Assembly (NCBI RefSeq): GCF_923077115.1
Contig: NZ_CAKLPX010000003.1
Span: forward strand, 62,001-126,000
Direction: 5' to 3'
DNA from: Sinobacterium norvegicum
GTDB lineage: Bacteria; Pseudomonadota; Gammaproteobacteria; Pseudomonadales; Sinobacteriaceae
Length of the DNA stretch: 64,000 bases
The notes beneath the pieces were generated by a model. It did no database searches and was not told the DNA's origin. It worked only from the letters and a program-made list of their open reading frames with translations. Shown piece after piece: positions 50,394-60,375 of this stretch (positions within the stretch are counted from its first letter, which is position 1; each line of letters starts with the position of its first letter). A program made the translations under genes and the position numbers.

Positions 50394-50807
50394 TTAATCT
50401 TCTTTGATCACCAGCGATACGCTGTATATATTGGCAGAGCGTGCGGCATCGGCAATCTGTGTATAGACATCGGCGGTAGACTTATTATGTGCCTGGATAA
50501 TCACAGCGGCCTCTGGGTTCTCGGCGCGTAGTTTGGTGATGTTGGCGCGAACGGCACGTTGGTCGATACGGCGATTTTCCATCCAAATTTCATCGCTGGC
50601 AGTTACCATAACAACAATGTTTTTGCTTTCGCTGGGCGCTGCTTCTGCTTGGTTGGCGTCAGGGCGGCTGATCTCAATACCAGATTCTTTGATAAAAGAG
50701 GCTGTAACGATAAAGAAAATCAGCATGATAAATACAACGTCGAGCATTGGTGTTAAATCAATGTCTGCTTCTTCTGACTCTGCTTCATGTCTACGTACAC
50801 TTCTCAC
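50394..50807 (-). CDS. exbD: ExbD/TolR-type biopolymer transport protein, orphan
   Basis: 137 residues: cytoplasmic start ('EEADIDLTPMLDVVFIMLIFFIVTA' region) with the proton-channel Asp in 'LDVVFI', one membrane helix (about 22-40), and a periplasmic domain ('NIVVMVTASDEIWMENRRID', 'AAVIIQAHNKSTADVYTQI'). It starts at GTG with GGAG 8 bases upstream. ExbD works with ExbB and TonB; neither is adjacent, though a second exbD or elsewhere-coded exbB is usual. A Fur-box-like sequence overlaps the leader, fitting iron control. Confidence 0.9.
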   Translation of the reverse strand: MRSVRRHEAESEEADIDLTPMLDVVFIMLIFFIVTASFIKESGIEISRPDANQAEAAPSESKNIVVMVTASDEIWMENRRIDQRAVRANITKLRAENPEAAVIIQAHNKSTADVYTQIADAARSANIYSVSLVIKED

Positions 50808-50819
50808 AGCTATTGCTCC

Positions 50820-50837
50820 GTTATCATTATCACTAAT
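50820..50837 (-). promoter_or_regulatory. Fur-box-like site upstream of exbD
   Basis: On the minus strand: ATTAGTGATAATGATAAC, i.e. tandem GATAAT-like hexamers as in the Fur consensus, placed directly upstream of the GGAG and GTG start. Partial match; it fits iron control of the ExbD gene. Confidence 0.5.
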
Positions 50838-51177
50838 AGTGCGCGTATCTTAGCCTTATCGTTGACGGAATAAAAGCGTCTAACTAAGTAGAGCTACCTA
50901 TAGTGGGTGAATTGTCACGAAACTTGAGCGGAATGTAACTGACACGCATCAATGTGTTACCTATATTAACCTAGGGGTAACAGAAAAGTGGGCTTTTCAC
51001 GCTCAAATCTCCGCCAGCCATGGTTTTTGCGTTAGTTATGTCAATGAAGTTGGCATAAAACACTATCGTCGCCTATGCCGCTTTACCGTATGATGTTGCC
51101 CTGGTCAGAAAATACGATGACTGTTGTCGATAATTATAATGAATAAACAATCCGAGTAATCGGTTAGGGTGTGTGGT
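50838..51177. other. Gap between divergent exbD and the second RND operon
   Basis: No coding frame. It contains an inverted repeat TGTTACC-N14-GGTAACA (50955-50982), possibly a regulator site for the RND adaptor promoter. No terminator or promoter hexamers stand out. Confidence 0.45.
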
Positions 51178-52470
51178 GTGAATAAGATAGTGGCGTTGGT
51201 GCCAGTGAAAATTCTGGTTGTGGTAGCTGTGCTTTTATTCTCTGTTTTGGTGTCGGTGGTGCTGATGGCCACCAAGCCACAATTGCAGCCCCGAGAGGTT
51301 AAACGCAATATCATTACGGTGCGGGTGGCCGAGGTTGCTCCTAAATCGATGCAGTTAAAGGTGCAGACCCAAGGGGTTGTGGCGCCGAGTGTTGAGAGTC
51401 AGCTCACCTCAGAGGTGGCCGGCAAGGTGGTCTGGGTGGCGCCGGCCCTGGTCAGTGGTGGTCACTTCGACAGCGGCGAGTTGTTGCTACGGATCGATGA
51501 CAGCGATTATCAAACCAATTTGGAGCGTGCCACCGCCGGCTTGATTCGTGCCGAGGTAGAGCATGAATATGCCGAGAAGGAGTTCGGTCGTCAGGATAAA
51601 CTGCGACAAAAAAGCCTGGCCAGTCAGGCGCAACTCGATGATGCACGCAGCCGCTTCCGATTGGCTGAGGCTGGGTTGCGAGAGGCCAAGGTCAATGTTG
51701 CGCAGGCTAAATTGGATATTAAGCGAACCGAGATACATGCCCCCTATAATGGCCGTGTGCGCAGCGAGCATGTCGATGCCGGTCAGTTTGTCTCCCGCGG
51801 TGAGGCTGTGGCGACGGTCTATGACAGCAGCGCTGTTGAGATCCGCCTGCCGATAGCCAACCGTCAGTTTGCCTATTTAGATCTTCCCTCCGATGCCCGC
51901 GGCCTGCTACAACCGTCGCAGACGCCGATTGTCGATGTTACCGCCAATTACGCTGGCCTACCATTTGCCTGGCAGGGGCGGCTGGTACGCACCGAGGCAG
52001 AGATCGATGAGCGCAGCCGGATGTTTTACGGTGTGGTACGGGTAGAAAATACCAGTGTTAATCCGGTGCAGGTTGCCGATAACAGCCCAGCATTACTCGT
52101 TGGATTGTTTGTCGATGCTTATATACACGGCCGTACCGTCGATAATGTCATCGAGCTACCCCGCTCGGCGATTCGCAACAAAAATGAAGTGTTAGTCGTT
52201 GATGAGCAAAATCGTGTGAGTTTTCGCCGCGTCGATATTCTCCGTATCCAACAGGACAGCGTCATCATCAGCGGCGGCTTAGAGGCCGGTGAGAAGGTGT
52301 GTTTAACCGCCATGCAAATCGTGGTGCAAGGAATGCAAATCAATCCGTTGATGGTCGTCGAGGATAATCACAGTGCACAGCCGCTGATTGTTGATGCGGA
52401 GTTACCGCAGACGGCTCCGGCCAAGGCTGAGGCGTTGGTTCCCGCGTTGGTTACCGGTGATACCTTATGA
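51178..52470 (+). CDS. RND membrane fusion (adaptor) protein, second system
   Basis: 430 residues with a single N-terminal membrane helix ('ILVVVAVLLFSVLVSVVLM'), not a lipobox. It has the lipoyl half-motif ('VAPSVESQLTSEVAGKVVWV'), a helical hairpin (about 110-180) and the barrel ('APYNGRVRSEHVDAGQFVSRGEAV'). Starts at GTG (51178) with AGGG 8 bases upstream; another GTG three codons earlier is possible. It overlaps the RND permease by four bases (ATGA), so they are translated together. Confidence 0.88.
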   Translation: MNKIVALVPVKILVVVAVLLFSVLVSVVLMATKPQLQPREVKRNIITVRVAEVAPKSMQLKVQTQGVVAPSVESQLTSEVAGKVVWVAPALVSGGHFDSGELLLRIDDSDYQTNLERATAGLIRAEVEHEYAEKEFGRQDKLRQKSLASQAQLDDARSRFRLAEAGLREAKVNVAQAKLDIKRTEIHAPYNGRVRSEHVDAGQFVSRGEAVATVYDSSAVEIRLPIANRQFAYLDLPSDARGLLQPSQTPIVDVTANYAGLPFAWQGRLVRTEAEIDERSRMFYGVVRVENTSVNPVQVADNSPALLVGLFVDAYIHGRTVDNVIELPRSAIRNKNEVLVVDEQNRVSFRRVDILRIQQDSVIISGGLEAGEKVCLTAMQIVVQGMQINPLMVVEDNHSAQPLIVDAELPQTAPAKAEALVPALVTGDTL

Positions 52471-55400
52471 GATCGGTCATTACCTGGTTTATCGATAACA
52501 CGGTTGCCGCCAACCTATTAATGTTCATTCTTATTATCTCGGGGTTGATGGCTCTGCCGATGATACACCAGGAGGAATTTCCCAATATCGATCCGGATAT
52601 GATTGCGGTCGGTGTTCGTTATAACGGTGCCTCACCGATTGAGATGGAGCAGACCGTCTGTGTCCGAATTGAGGAGTCGATTGTCGGCATCGACGGTATC
52701 GATAAAGTCACCTCTACGGTATCGGAGGGTTATTGTCAGGTAATGGTGCAGTTATTTGCCGACACCGATAAGGTGAAAGCGCTGAACGATATTAAGACCA
52801 AGGTTGACGCCATCGATAGTTTTCCTGTCGATGCCGACCGCCCGATCACTCAGCAGGTGACGATTTTAACCCATGTTTTACAGATTGCAGTGTTTGGTCA
52901 TGCCGATGAGCGGACGCTGAAAGAAGTGGGAGAAAACATCCGCAGCGACTTGCTGGCGTTTAACCAAGTGTCGCAGGTTTTTGTCTCCTATGTCCGCCCC
53001 TATGAGATTTCGATAGAGGTCTCGGAGCAAAATTTACGGCGCTACGGTCTTACGCTGGATCAAGTGGCGAAGGCGATAGCCAAGGGCTCACTCGACTTGC
53101 CCGGTGGCTCGATTAAGACCGAAGTCGGTGAAATCAGTGTCAGAACCATTGGTCAGGCGAATACTGTCGCCGATTTTGAGAAAATCAGTATTCTCACCTT
53201 TGCCGATGGCACCAGCCTGCCGCTGGGGGATATCGCCGAGGTGATTGATGGCTTTGAAGACGGCGATTTACGGGCTTATTACGACGGTAAACCGGCAATT
53301 GTTGTCGAGGTGAAGCGTATCGGTAACGAGGATATTCTCGAGATTGCCGATGTTGTCAAACAGTATGTCGATGAGGCTGAGACGCATATTCCTGAAGGCT
53401 TGGCGCTGAGTATTTGGAAGGATGAGTCCCAGGACTTAGTCGAACGGTTAGATGTGTTAAGTGATAATGCGATCAGCGGTTTGTTACTGGTGTTCTTGGT
53501 GTTGGCGCTATTTTTGCGTTTTAGTTTGGCGATCTGGGTGGCCGCCGGTATTCCTATTGCGCTGCTGGGAACGGTGGCGACTTTTGTGCCGCTGGGCATT
53601 TCAATCAGCACCCTGACAGTCATGGCCTTCATCTTGGTTTTGGGGGTGTTGGTTGACGATGCCATTGTCATCGGTGAGCGGGTTTATTATCACCAGGAGC
53701 AGGGCTTGTCGCCGCGAGATGCGGCGGTAAAGGGCAGTGGTGAGGTCTCCATACCGGTTATCTTTGGTGTGTTGACCACGATGGCAACGTTTATCCCCAT
53801 TATGTATTTGCCGGGCACCATGGGGTCTTTCTTCGCCGGTATTGGTGCGACAGCGATTATTGCTCTGGCCTTTAGTCTGATCGAGTCGCAATTAATTCTG
53901 CCTGCTCACCTCAGCCATCGGGCGAAGAACGAAAAGCCCGCCGGCCGCTGGCAGCGCTTCCAAGATCGCTTTGCCGCGTGGCTGGGACAATTCAGTCGCG
54001 AAGTGTACCGGCCATTTCTGTTGAAGGTGCTGTCCTGGCGTTATGCCGCGGTCGCGGTCGCCTTTGCGGTGGTGATTATCATCGTCTCGTTGGTGGCCAG
54101 TAGTCGTATCATTTTTTACTTTTTTCCGCCGGTCGATGGCAACCGTTTGTACGCCACGCTGACGATGCCGGAGGGAACGCCGGTAGAGTTGACAGCAAAG
54201 GCCGCCGAGCAGATACAGCAGGGTGCTGTTGCGCTGGGTAAAGAACTAGATAGTCAGCGACTGCCGGGTGAGGACAGCATGGTAAAGCATACCATGGTGT
54301 CGATCGGCTCTAAGCTTGCCCGCGGTTCGATCGATGGCGGCGGTAATGCTGGCAGTCAGTTTGCAGAGGTGTCTGTGCAGCTCGATATACCGATGGATTA
54401 TACCGGCACCACACCCAGTGAGATGGTGTCCCGTTGGCGCGAGTTGACCGGGCCTGTTGCCGATGCGGTTGAGTTGGTATATACCGCTGCGGCATTCTCC
54501 GCCGGCAAGGCCATCGATATCCAACTGAGCAGCGACAGCCTTGACGAGTTAAAAGAAGCGGCGGCGATGCTGCGCCAGACCCTGGCGGCTTATCCGGCGG
54601 TATACGATATATCCGATACCTTTAGAAGTGGCAAACAGGAGGTAGAACTACGGTTGCTGGATAACGCCCGCAACCTCGACCTCACCGTCGAAGACCTGGC
54701 CACGCAGGTGCAGTCAGCCTTCTATGGGCGCGAGGTGCAACGTATTCAGCGTGGCCGTGATGATGTCAAAGTCATGGTGCGCTACCCAGAGGCCGAACGT
54801 CGCTCACTGGCGGACTTAGAGATGATGCGTATCCGCACCAAGGACGGCATCGAGGTGCCGTTCAGTTCGGTGGCAGAGATCAAGCTGGGCGATGGTTTCT
54901 CGTCAATTCAGCGTGAAGAGGGGTTGCGTATTATTCACGTGCAGGCGGAGATCGATCGCACCGTCAGCAGCCCAGAGCAGGTTTTATCGGCGCTGGAAGA
55001 CGGTGTCTTTGGTGACATTCAGCATAAATTTCCCGATATGAAGGCTGGCCTTGCTGGGGAGGCAGAGGAGCGAGCCGACACCATGGCCGGCTTGATTCGA
55101 CTGGTCGCTCTGGCGTTGATTGTTGTCTTTACATTATTGGCCATCCCGCTGAAATCCTATCTGCAGCCACTGTTGATTATGGCAATTATTCCCTTCGGCG
55201 CGATGGGGGCGGTGTTGGGGCATTATGTTTTTGGCAAGCCGTTGGTGTTCTTCTCAACGCTGGGAATCGTCGCCTTGTCCGGGGTGGTGGTTAATGCCTG
55301 TTTGATCCTGGTCGACTGCATTAATCAGAAACGCCGAGACGGTGTCGATCTGATGACGGCGGTGAGCACCGCAGGGGTCGAGCGATTCCGGCCAATTATC

Positions 55401-55625
55401 CTCACCTCAACCACCACTTTTGTCGGTTTGATCCCGCTGATTTTAACCGACAGTCTGGCCACCGGTTTGTTTGTGCCGATGGCGATTTCACTGTCGTTTG
55501 GCATTCTCTTTGCGACGCCGTTAACCCTGTTGTTACTGCCGTGTTTATACGTGTTATTGGAGGATGCAAAGTCACTTGTCGGTAAGCTCCGAGGCGGGCG
55601 TGAAAGTGTTGGCTGGAAACATTAA
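52467..55625 (+). CDS. RND efflux permease (HAE1/AcrB-like), second system
   Basis: 1052 residues: N-terminal helix ('AANLLMFILIISGLMALP'), two large periplasmic loops, TM4 motif 'LGVLVDDAIVIGERVYYH' with its proton-relay Asp pair, and C-terminal helices to 'LLLLPCLYVLLED'. It resembles the first pump in the window in length and layout but differs in sequence, so the two are not recent duplicates. No outer channel gene beside it. Overlaps the adaptor by four bases; a terminator follows. The hybrid kinase gene comes next but has its own start region. Confidence 0.92.
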   Translation: MRSVITWFIDNTVAANLLMFILIISGLMALPMIHQEEFPNIDPDMIAVGVRYNGASPIEMEQTVCVRIEESIVGIDGIDKVTSTVSEGYCQVMVQLFADTDKVKALNDIKTKVDAIDSFPVDADRPITQQVTILTHVLQIAVFGHADERTLKEVGENIRSDLLAFNQVSQVFVSYVRPYEISIEVSEQNLRRYGLTLDQVAKAIAKGSLDLPGGSIKTEVGEISVRTIGQANTVADFEKISILTFADGTSLPLGDIAEVIDGFEDGDLRAYYDGKPAIVVEVKRIGNEDILEIADVVKQYVDEAETHIPEGLALSIWKDESQDLVERLDVLSDNAISGLLLVFLVLALFLRFSLAIWVAAGIPIALLGTVATFVPLGISISTLTVMAFILVLGVLVDDAIVIGERVYYHQEQGLSPRDAAVKGSGEVSIPVIFGVLTTMATFIPIMYLPGTMGSFFAGIGATAIIALAFSLIESQLILPAHLSHRAKNEKPAGRWQRFQDRFAAWLGQFSREVYRPFLLKVLSWRYAAVAVAFAVVIIIVSLVASSRIIFYFFPPVDGNRLYATLTMPEGTPVELTAKAAEQIQQGAVALGKELDSQRLPGEDSMVKHTMVSIGSKLARGSIDGGGNAGSQFAEVSVQLDIPMDYTGTTPSEMVSRWRELTGPVADAVELVYTAAAFSAGKAIDIQLSSDSLDELKEAAAMLRQTLAAYPAVYDISDTFRSGKQEVELRLLDNARNLDLTVEDLATQVQSAFYGREVQRIQRGRDDVKVMVRYPEAERRSLADLEMMRIRTKDGIEVPFSSVAEIKLGDGFSSIQREEGLRIIHVQAEIDRTVSSPEQVLSALEDGVFGDIQHKFPDMKAGLAGEAEERADTMAGLIRLVALALIVVFTLLAIPLKSYLQPLLIMAIIPFGAMGAVLGHYVFGKPLVFFSTLGIVALSGVVVNACLILVDCINQKRRDGVDLMTAVSTAGVERFRPIILTSTTTFVGLIPLILTDSLATGLFVPMAISLSFGILFATPLTLLLLPCLYVLLEDAKSLVGKLRGGRESVGWKH

Positions 55626-55627
55626 CA

Positions 55628-55679
55628 GCCAGTAAATAGTGCCGTTTTATTCGGCGCTATGGCTTTTTTGTTGCCCAGA
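55628..55679 (+). terminator. Terminator after the second RND operon
   Basis: Stem GCCA-(bulge GTAAA)-TAGTGCCG / CGGCGCTA-TGGC with loop TTTTATT and six T. The bulge and a wobble lower its strength, but position and T-run fit. Confidence 0.7.
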
Positions 55680-55782
55680 TATGTAATAGTCTTAGTTGAT
55701 TAATAAACAATAATAAGATTTGTTACTCTTGTTTGATAGGCCGATGCCACGGCCTTTCTGCATTGAATTAAGGAAAGATTCA

Positions 55783-58248
55783 ATGATAGATTTTCTTGCT
55801 GTCGCCATAAAAAAATATTCACTACGTCTGCTATTGTTGGCGCTTATGTTACTTCCGCTGACAGTCTTTAGCGAGTCGGCGGCGGCCAGTACGCCGCTGA
55901 CCTCGCAGAATGATAACGCCTTGAGTGGTGGCGCATTGACGGTCGATGTCGATGGCAAACCGTTGTCGATGATGCTGCAGCCGCATCTGGAGTATCTTGC
56001 CGATGACAGTGAGCAGCTGACGCTTCAGGTGTTAGAAGACGGCAAAACCCCTCATCAGTTTGCGCCATTACCGACGACTTTTGTGCTGAAGAATAATACC
56101 GTCTATTGGCTGCGTTTTAAGCTGAAAAATAGCAGTGGTTACAGCCAGCAGTTGGTGCTGGATTTCAATGAGGTGCTGTTCTGGGAACTCGACGTATACA
56201 GCGTCGGCTTTAACAATTCCCAGAACCATTACAGCGTTGGCTTGAGCCGTAGCGAGCTGGCGCCGATCCGTGGTCGTTTTTACGCTTTTCCGCTGGAGCT
56301 GACCGCCGAGACCGAGCAGGTTATTTATATTCGTGCTCGGACGCCGTATTTTGTCGAGGTAAAACCTTATTTGTTTGACCCGATCAGCTATTCTGGCGAA
56401 TCGTTTTTAAAGCGTAATATCTCCAATGTCATCCTTGGCATGTTAATGGGCATATTGTTATTTCTCACTGTGTTTGTCGGCTATGTGCGTGATTCATCCG
56501 ATGCCATTTACTACCTAGCCTTTGTCTCGCTGTCGGCGCTGATCGTCGCCAGCAGCGGTGGTTATCTGACATCTCTCTGGCCCGACAATGTGTGGATGAA
56601 TACCCATATGTACAGCATTACTGTGGGTGGCATGTTGGTGACATTTATTGGTTTTAGCCGCAGCTATTTTGAAAGCAAGGAGACCATGCCCTGGGTGGAT
56701 AAATACCTTGCCGTACTGCTGTTTGCCGGGGCGGTACACCTTGTTTCTATCCCCTTTATCAAGGTTGCCGTATCGGTGGATTACTTGATGATACTGGTCG
56801 GTCTGACGATGCTTTCGCTGTTGGTTATAGGCCCCTATGTCTGGTGGCAAACCAAGCGTAAACTGTGGATTTTTGCCCTCGGTAATCTCTGTTTTATATT
56901 TTTCTGTTCGTTAACCCATCTCAGCAGCCTTGGGGTTATTTTGCCGCACCCATTGATACGTCACGGCTATGAGTTTGGCATGTTGGTACAGTCTATTTTT
57001 TTCGCCATCGGGGTTTCTAAGAAGATCCTAGATGACCGTCGTAGCAAGGATAAGCTGACCATGCAGGCGCTGGTGGCAAAGGCTGAAAACAAAACCAAGT
57101 CTGCCTTCTTGGCAAGGATGAGTCACGAGATAAGAACGCCGCTTAATGGTCTTGTCGGCATGGCCGAACTGCTGAAAAATACCAAGATCGATGCCGAGCA
57201 GCGGCAGTATCTGACGGTGATGGAAAGCAGCGGTAAAAACCTGGAATCACTGCTGAACGATATCCTGGATCTGTCTAAGATGGATGCGGGCAAGCTTCAA
57301 TTTGACGAGCAAGATGTTGATTTGCATCAGCTGTTTGAACAGGTCACGTTTCCCTATTTTGGTGTGGCCGAAAACAAAGGTGTTAAATTGTTTGTCGAGT
57401 GCCACCCCTCGGTGCCTCAGTATGTTCATCTTGACCCCTTCAGACTGCAGCAAATTATCAATAACCTGCTTTCCAATGCCATTAAGTTTACCGCCCGAGG
57501 CAAGGTGAGCATCCACTGCCGCATAATGACCGGCGACCAGCAGAATAATCTGGTATTTGAGGTGATTGATAACGGCATGGGGATAAACGAAAAAGAGACG
57601 AGTAAAATATTCGAGGCTTTTGAACAGCAGGATAAGACTATTGCTGGCCGTTTCGGCGGCACCGGTCTTGGGCTGTCAATTTGTCGCCAGTTAGTGAGGA
57701 TGATGGGCGGTGATATCAGTATAGTGAATAACAGCGGCAGCGGTGCCACGGTCAGCTTTTGGCTACCCTTAACACAGGGTGTTGAGAGTCTGCAGCGCGA
57801 CGGGGCAGCGTCGGCGGCGTTGACGACAATCTATCCTGGCTGTCGGGTCTTGGTGGCCGAGGATAATGTGGTCAATCAACAGGTGATTATCGGCATGCTG
57901 AAGCGTTATAAAATCACCGCCGACGTGGTTGCTAATGGCCAGCAGGCGGTCGATAAAGTGTTGTCGACAGGACCGCATTACGATCTGGTGTTAATGGATT
58001 GTGAAATGCCCGTCATGGGAGGGATTGCGGCAACCAAGATCATTAGTAGTCTCGACCTCGGCAAACCATTAAAAATTGTCGCCCTGACTGCCCATGTGTC
58101 CGAGGATTACCAGCGCCAGTGCTATGAGGCCGGGATGGTGGCATTCCTGGCTAAGCCGCTGCACAGTGAGCGTTTAGCCGAGGTGCTGGCGCAGCAGTTA
58201 TCGACGAGTTATAACCAGCAGGGCAACAGGGTCAGAGCCTTGAATTAG
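55783..58248 (+). CDS. Hybrid sensor histidine kinase, 7TMR-DISM type with receiver domain
   Basis: About 821 residues. Signal/first helix near 20, a 7TMR-DISMED2-type periplasmic domain (about 50-190, 'YWLRFKLKNSSGYSQQLVLDF'), seven helices (about 215-420), HisKA with His448 ('SHEIRTPLNGL'), HATPase ('QQIINNLLSNAIKF', 'DNGMGI', 'GTGLGLSI') and a C-terminal receiver with Asp739 ('LVLMDCEMPVMGG') and 'LAKPLH'. AAGGAAAG precedes the ATG. 7TMR-DISM proteins sense carbohydrates or other ligands; no response regulator is adjacent, so its output is likely to pass through its own receiver and an unlinked phosphotransfer protein. Confidence 0.9.
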   Translation: MIDFLAVAIKKYSLRLLLLALMLLPLTVFSESAAASTPLTSQNDNALSGGALTVDVDGKPLSMMLQPHLEYLADDSEQLTLQVLEDGKTPHQFAPLPTTFVLKNNTVYWLRFKLKNSSGYSQQLVLDFNEVLFWELDVYSVGFNNSQNHYSVGLSRSELAPIRGRFYAFPLELTAETEQVIYIRARTPYFVEVKPYLFDPISYSGESFLKRNISNVILGMLMGILLFLTVFVGYVRDSSDAIYYLAFVSLSALIVASSGGYLTSLWPDNVWMNTHMYSITVGGMLVTFIGFSRSYFESKETMPWVDKYLAVLLFAGAVHLVSIPFIKVAVSVDYLMILVGLTMLSLLVIGPYVWWQTKRKLWIFALGNLCFIFFCSLTHLSSLGVILPHPLIRHGYEFGMLVQSIFFAIGVSKKILDDRRSKDKLTMQALVAKAENKTKSAFLARMSHEIRTPLNGLVGMAELLKNTKIDAEQRQYLTVMESSGKNLESLLNDILDLSKMDAGKLQFDEQDVDLHQLFEQVTFPYFGVAENKGVKLFVECHPSVPQYVHLDPFRLQQIINNLLSNAIKFTARGKVSIHCRIMTGDQQNNLVFEVIDNGMGINEKETSKIFEAFEQQDKTIAGRFGGTGLGLSICRQLVRMMGGDISIVNNSGSGATVSFWLPLTQGVESLQRDGAASAALTTIYPGCRVLVAEDNVVNQQVIIGMLKRYKITADVVANGQQAVDKVLSTGPHYDLVLMDCEMPVMGGIAATKIISSLDLGKPLKIVALTAHVSEDYQRQCYEAGMVAFLAKPLHSERLAEVLAQQLSTSYNQQGNRVRALN

Positions 58249-58283
58249 GTGTATAATCAGCGCCAACGGCAAAGGGGAGTATT

Positions 58284-58571
58284 GTGTCAAAACAGCCAGT
58301 GGAGCAAGCCTGTCAACGCTTGCAGCGTTATGTTGAGCGCTGTGCGAATGGCGATTATCCGTCGCCGGCGGAGCGTTACCGTTTGGAGGGTTATTTATCG
58401 GCGCTGTTAGACAGTGAACTGCTGGCAGAGGCGACGTTAAGACAGTGGTGGCAGCAGGCCGCAACTGTGGTTGACGACGAGCAGGTGCTGATTATTGGCC
58501 TGCCTGACGGGGTCAGCCTGCCGATGTTGTATCGTCGTGCGCCAGTTTTCCCCAGCGGTAAATCATCCTAG
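58284..58571 (+). CDS. Small soluble protein of unknown function
   Basis: 95 residues, starting with GTG behind GGGGAG. Predicted helical ('QACQRLQRYVERCANGDYPSPAERYRLEGYLSALLDSELL') with a short C-terminal hydrophobic stretch ('DEQVLIIGLPDGVSLPMLYRRA'). No family recognised. It sits 35 bases after the kinase stop and 97 bases before rlmM; which neighbour it belongs to is unclear. Confidence 0.6.
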   Translation: MSKQPVEQACQRLQRYVERCANGDYPSPAERYRLEGYLSALLDSELLAEATLRQWWQQAATVVDDEQVLIIGLPDGVSLPMLYRRAPVFPSGKSS

Positions 58572-58668
58572 CATTTGCGCTCGACCGATTAACGGCTGGG
58601 TCGCGTTGTGCAGCGGTGGTACAATAGCCGAATATCCCCTTGTTGTGTGCCGTTGGCTGGAGTCACCT

Positions 58669-59739
58669 GTGTCAAAATCTGTTTTTAATCATGTCGTTTT
58701 ACTGTGCCGTAGCGGCTTCGAAGGCGAGTGCAGTGCCGAAATTATCGACCGCGCCGCGGCCATCGGTGTCGACGGATACTGCAAGACGGACAAGCGCAGC
58801 GGTATTGTTGTGTTTACCCCCAACAAGCCAGGCAGTGCGCTCCGCCTGATCGAAAAAATACCTTTCTCGACCATGATTTTCAGTCGTCAATGGTTTGCCG
58901 CCATTGAGCAGGTGACTGATTTACCGCCAAAGGATCGCGTTGGCACATTGGCCCAGGCAGCGGGTCGTTTTCCCCGCTGTAAGGATCTCTGGCTGGAAAC
59001 CGCCGATACTAATGAGGCTAACAGCCTGAGCAAGCTCTGCAAGAGTCTGCAGAAGCCCTTGCAAATTAAATTGAAAGCCTTTGGTGCTCTGCGTGCCAGC
59101 GGTGAATATCGGCTGCACATGTTGTTTACCAGCGGCACCAGTGCCTGGGTAGGGATGAGTCTACCGGGTAACGACGCGCCTTGGTTGGGAGGTATACCCC
59201 GGCTGCGGTTACCGAAGGCGGCGCCAAGCCGTTCGACGCTGAAGCTGGAAGAGGCCTGGCATTGGTTCTTAACACCGGATACCTGGGGCGAGGAACTCAA
59301 GGCCGGCAGCTGGGGGGTCGACCTTGGTGCCGCACCGGGCGGCTGGACGTGGCAATTGGTCCAACGTGGTTTAAAGGTCATGGCAGTCGACAATGGCCCG
59401 ATGGCCGACGACTTGATGCTCACCCGTCAGGTGGAGCATCACGAGGCCGATGGCTTTCTGTTTGAACCGCCGCGAGCGGTTGCTTGGATGGTCTGCGATA
59501 TTGCCGATAAGCCAGCGCGAGTAATGCACTTGATGTCGACGTGGTTTGTTAATCGCTGGTGCCGTAAGAGCGTTTTTAACTTAAAGTTGCCGATGAACAA
59601 ACGCTATCAAGAGGTCTGCAAGCTGTTGGATCAACTGCAGCAAAATTGCGATCAGCATAATATCAAAATTAGCTGGCAGGCCAAGCAGTTATACCATGAC
59701 CGCGAAGAAATTACCGTCATGGTGCGACTGCTGGATTAA
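58669..59739 (+). CDS. rlmM: 23S rRNA 2'-O-ribose C2498 methyltransferase RlmM
   Basis: 356 residues (E. coli RlmM is about 366). The N-terminal THUMP-like region ('VLLCRSGFEGECSAEI') precedes a Rossmann methyltransferase domain. The SAM motif is 'LGAAPGGWTWQLVQRG', followed by 'VMAVDNG', 'VCDIADKPARV', 'NLKLPMNKRY' and 'LYHDREEITVM'; these give the catalytic Lys-Asp-Lys-Glu set of RrmJ-type enzymes. A GTG start with GGAG six bases upstream is used. Methylates C2498 of 23S rRNA; the gene stands alone. Confidence 0.93.
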   Translation: MSKSVFNHVVLLCRSGFEGECSAEIIDRAAAIGVDGYCKTDKRSGIVVFTPNKPGSALRLIEKIPFSTMIFSRQWFAAIEQVTDLPPKDRVGTLAQAAGRFPRCKDLWLETADTNEANSLSKLCKSLQKPLQIKLKAFGALRASGEYRLHMLFTSGTSAWVGMSLPGNDAPWLGGIPRLRLPKAAPSRSTLKLEEAWHWFLTPDTWGEELKAGSWGVDLGAAPGGWTWQLVQRGLKVMAVDNGPMADDLMLTRQVEHHEADGFLFEPPRAVAWMVCDIADKPARVMHLMSTWFVNRWCRKSVFNLKLPMNKRYQEVCKLLDQLQQNCDQHNIKISWQAKQLYHDREEITVMVRLLD

Positions 59740-59883
59740 AGCTGGGCCAGTCTTGGATTAACATTGTTTAACACTGACGATAAAGCGCTGTGGCCGATGG
59801 CTTCTGGCGCTCGAACTGTATTAGAATATGCAGTATAACAAGGCTCGAACAACAAGCACGTCGAGATAACAAAGGAGCGGACT

Positions 59884-60303
59884 ATGGCCAGCGTATTTAC
59901 TCAAATTATTAACGGCAACCTGCCCGGACACTTTGTCTGGCGCGACGATAAGGCGGTGGCAATTATGACGATCCAGCCCATTGCCGCCGGCCATGTCTTG
60001 GTGGTGCCGATCGAAGAAGTCGATCATTTCGACGACCTCAGCGAAGAGCTTGCCGCCCACTTAATGATTGTTTCACAGCGCATTGCCAAGGCGCTGAAGG
60101 TGGCTTTTCCCGCCGAACGTATCGGTTTAACCATTGCCGGTTTAGAGGTGCCTCATACCCATATCCACCTGTTGCCAATCAACAGTCTTGGCGATTTTAA
60201 TTTTGCCAATGCCAGCATGGGTGAGCCGCAAGCATTAGCCGCGGCGGCCGATAAAATCCGCGCTGCTCTGCGAGCCAACAATGAGACGGCGGTTGCCGAG
60301 TAA
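59884..60303 (+). CDS. HIT family (histidine triad) hydrolase
   Basis: 139 residues with the HIT fold: 'NGNLPGHFVWRDDKAVAIMTIQPIAAGHVLVVP' start and the triad 'HTHIHLLP' (His91, His93, His95). These act on nucleotidyl-phosphoramidates or dinucleoside polyphosphates. An AGGAG-type site precedes the ATG. It is followed, 72 bases later, by the ketosteroid isomerase-like gene, with no evident functional link. Confidence 0.93.
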   Translation: MASVFTQIINGNLPGHFVWRDDKAVAIMTIQPIAAGHVLVVPIEEVDHFDDLSEELAAHLMIVSQRIAKALKVAFPAERIGLTIAGLEVPHTHIHLLPINSLGDFNFANASMGEPQALAAAADKIRAALRANNETAVAE

Positions 60304-60375
60304 TCGGCTAACTGCTGTTAGATAAAAGTAAATCACTGTTAATAAAATACTTTTTAAAAGTTTAAGAGAGTAACT

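Noticed and set aside
22160-55625. The two RND pumps as a recent duplication
   Set aside because: Motifs agree but overall sequences and adaptor types (lipoprotein versus membrane helix) differ, so they are old, separate systems.
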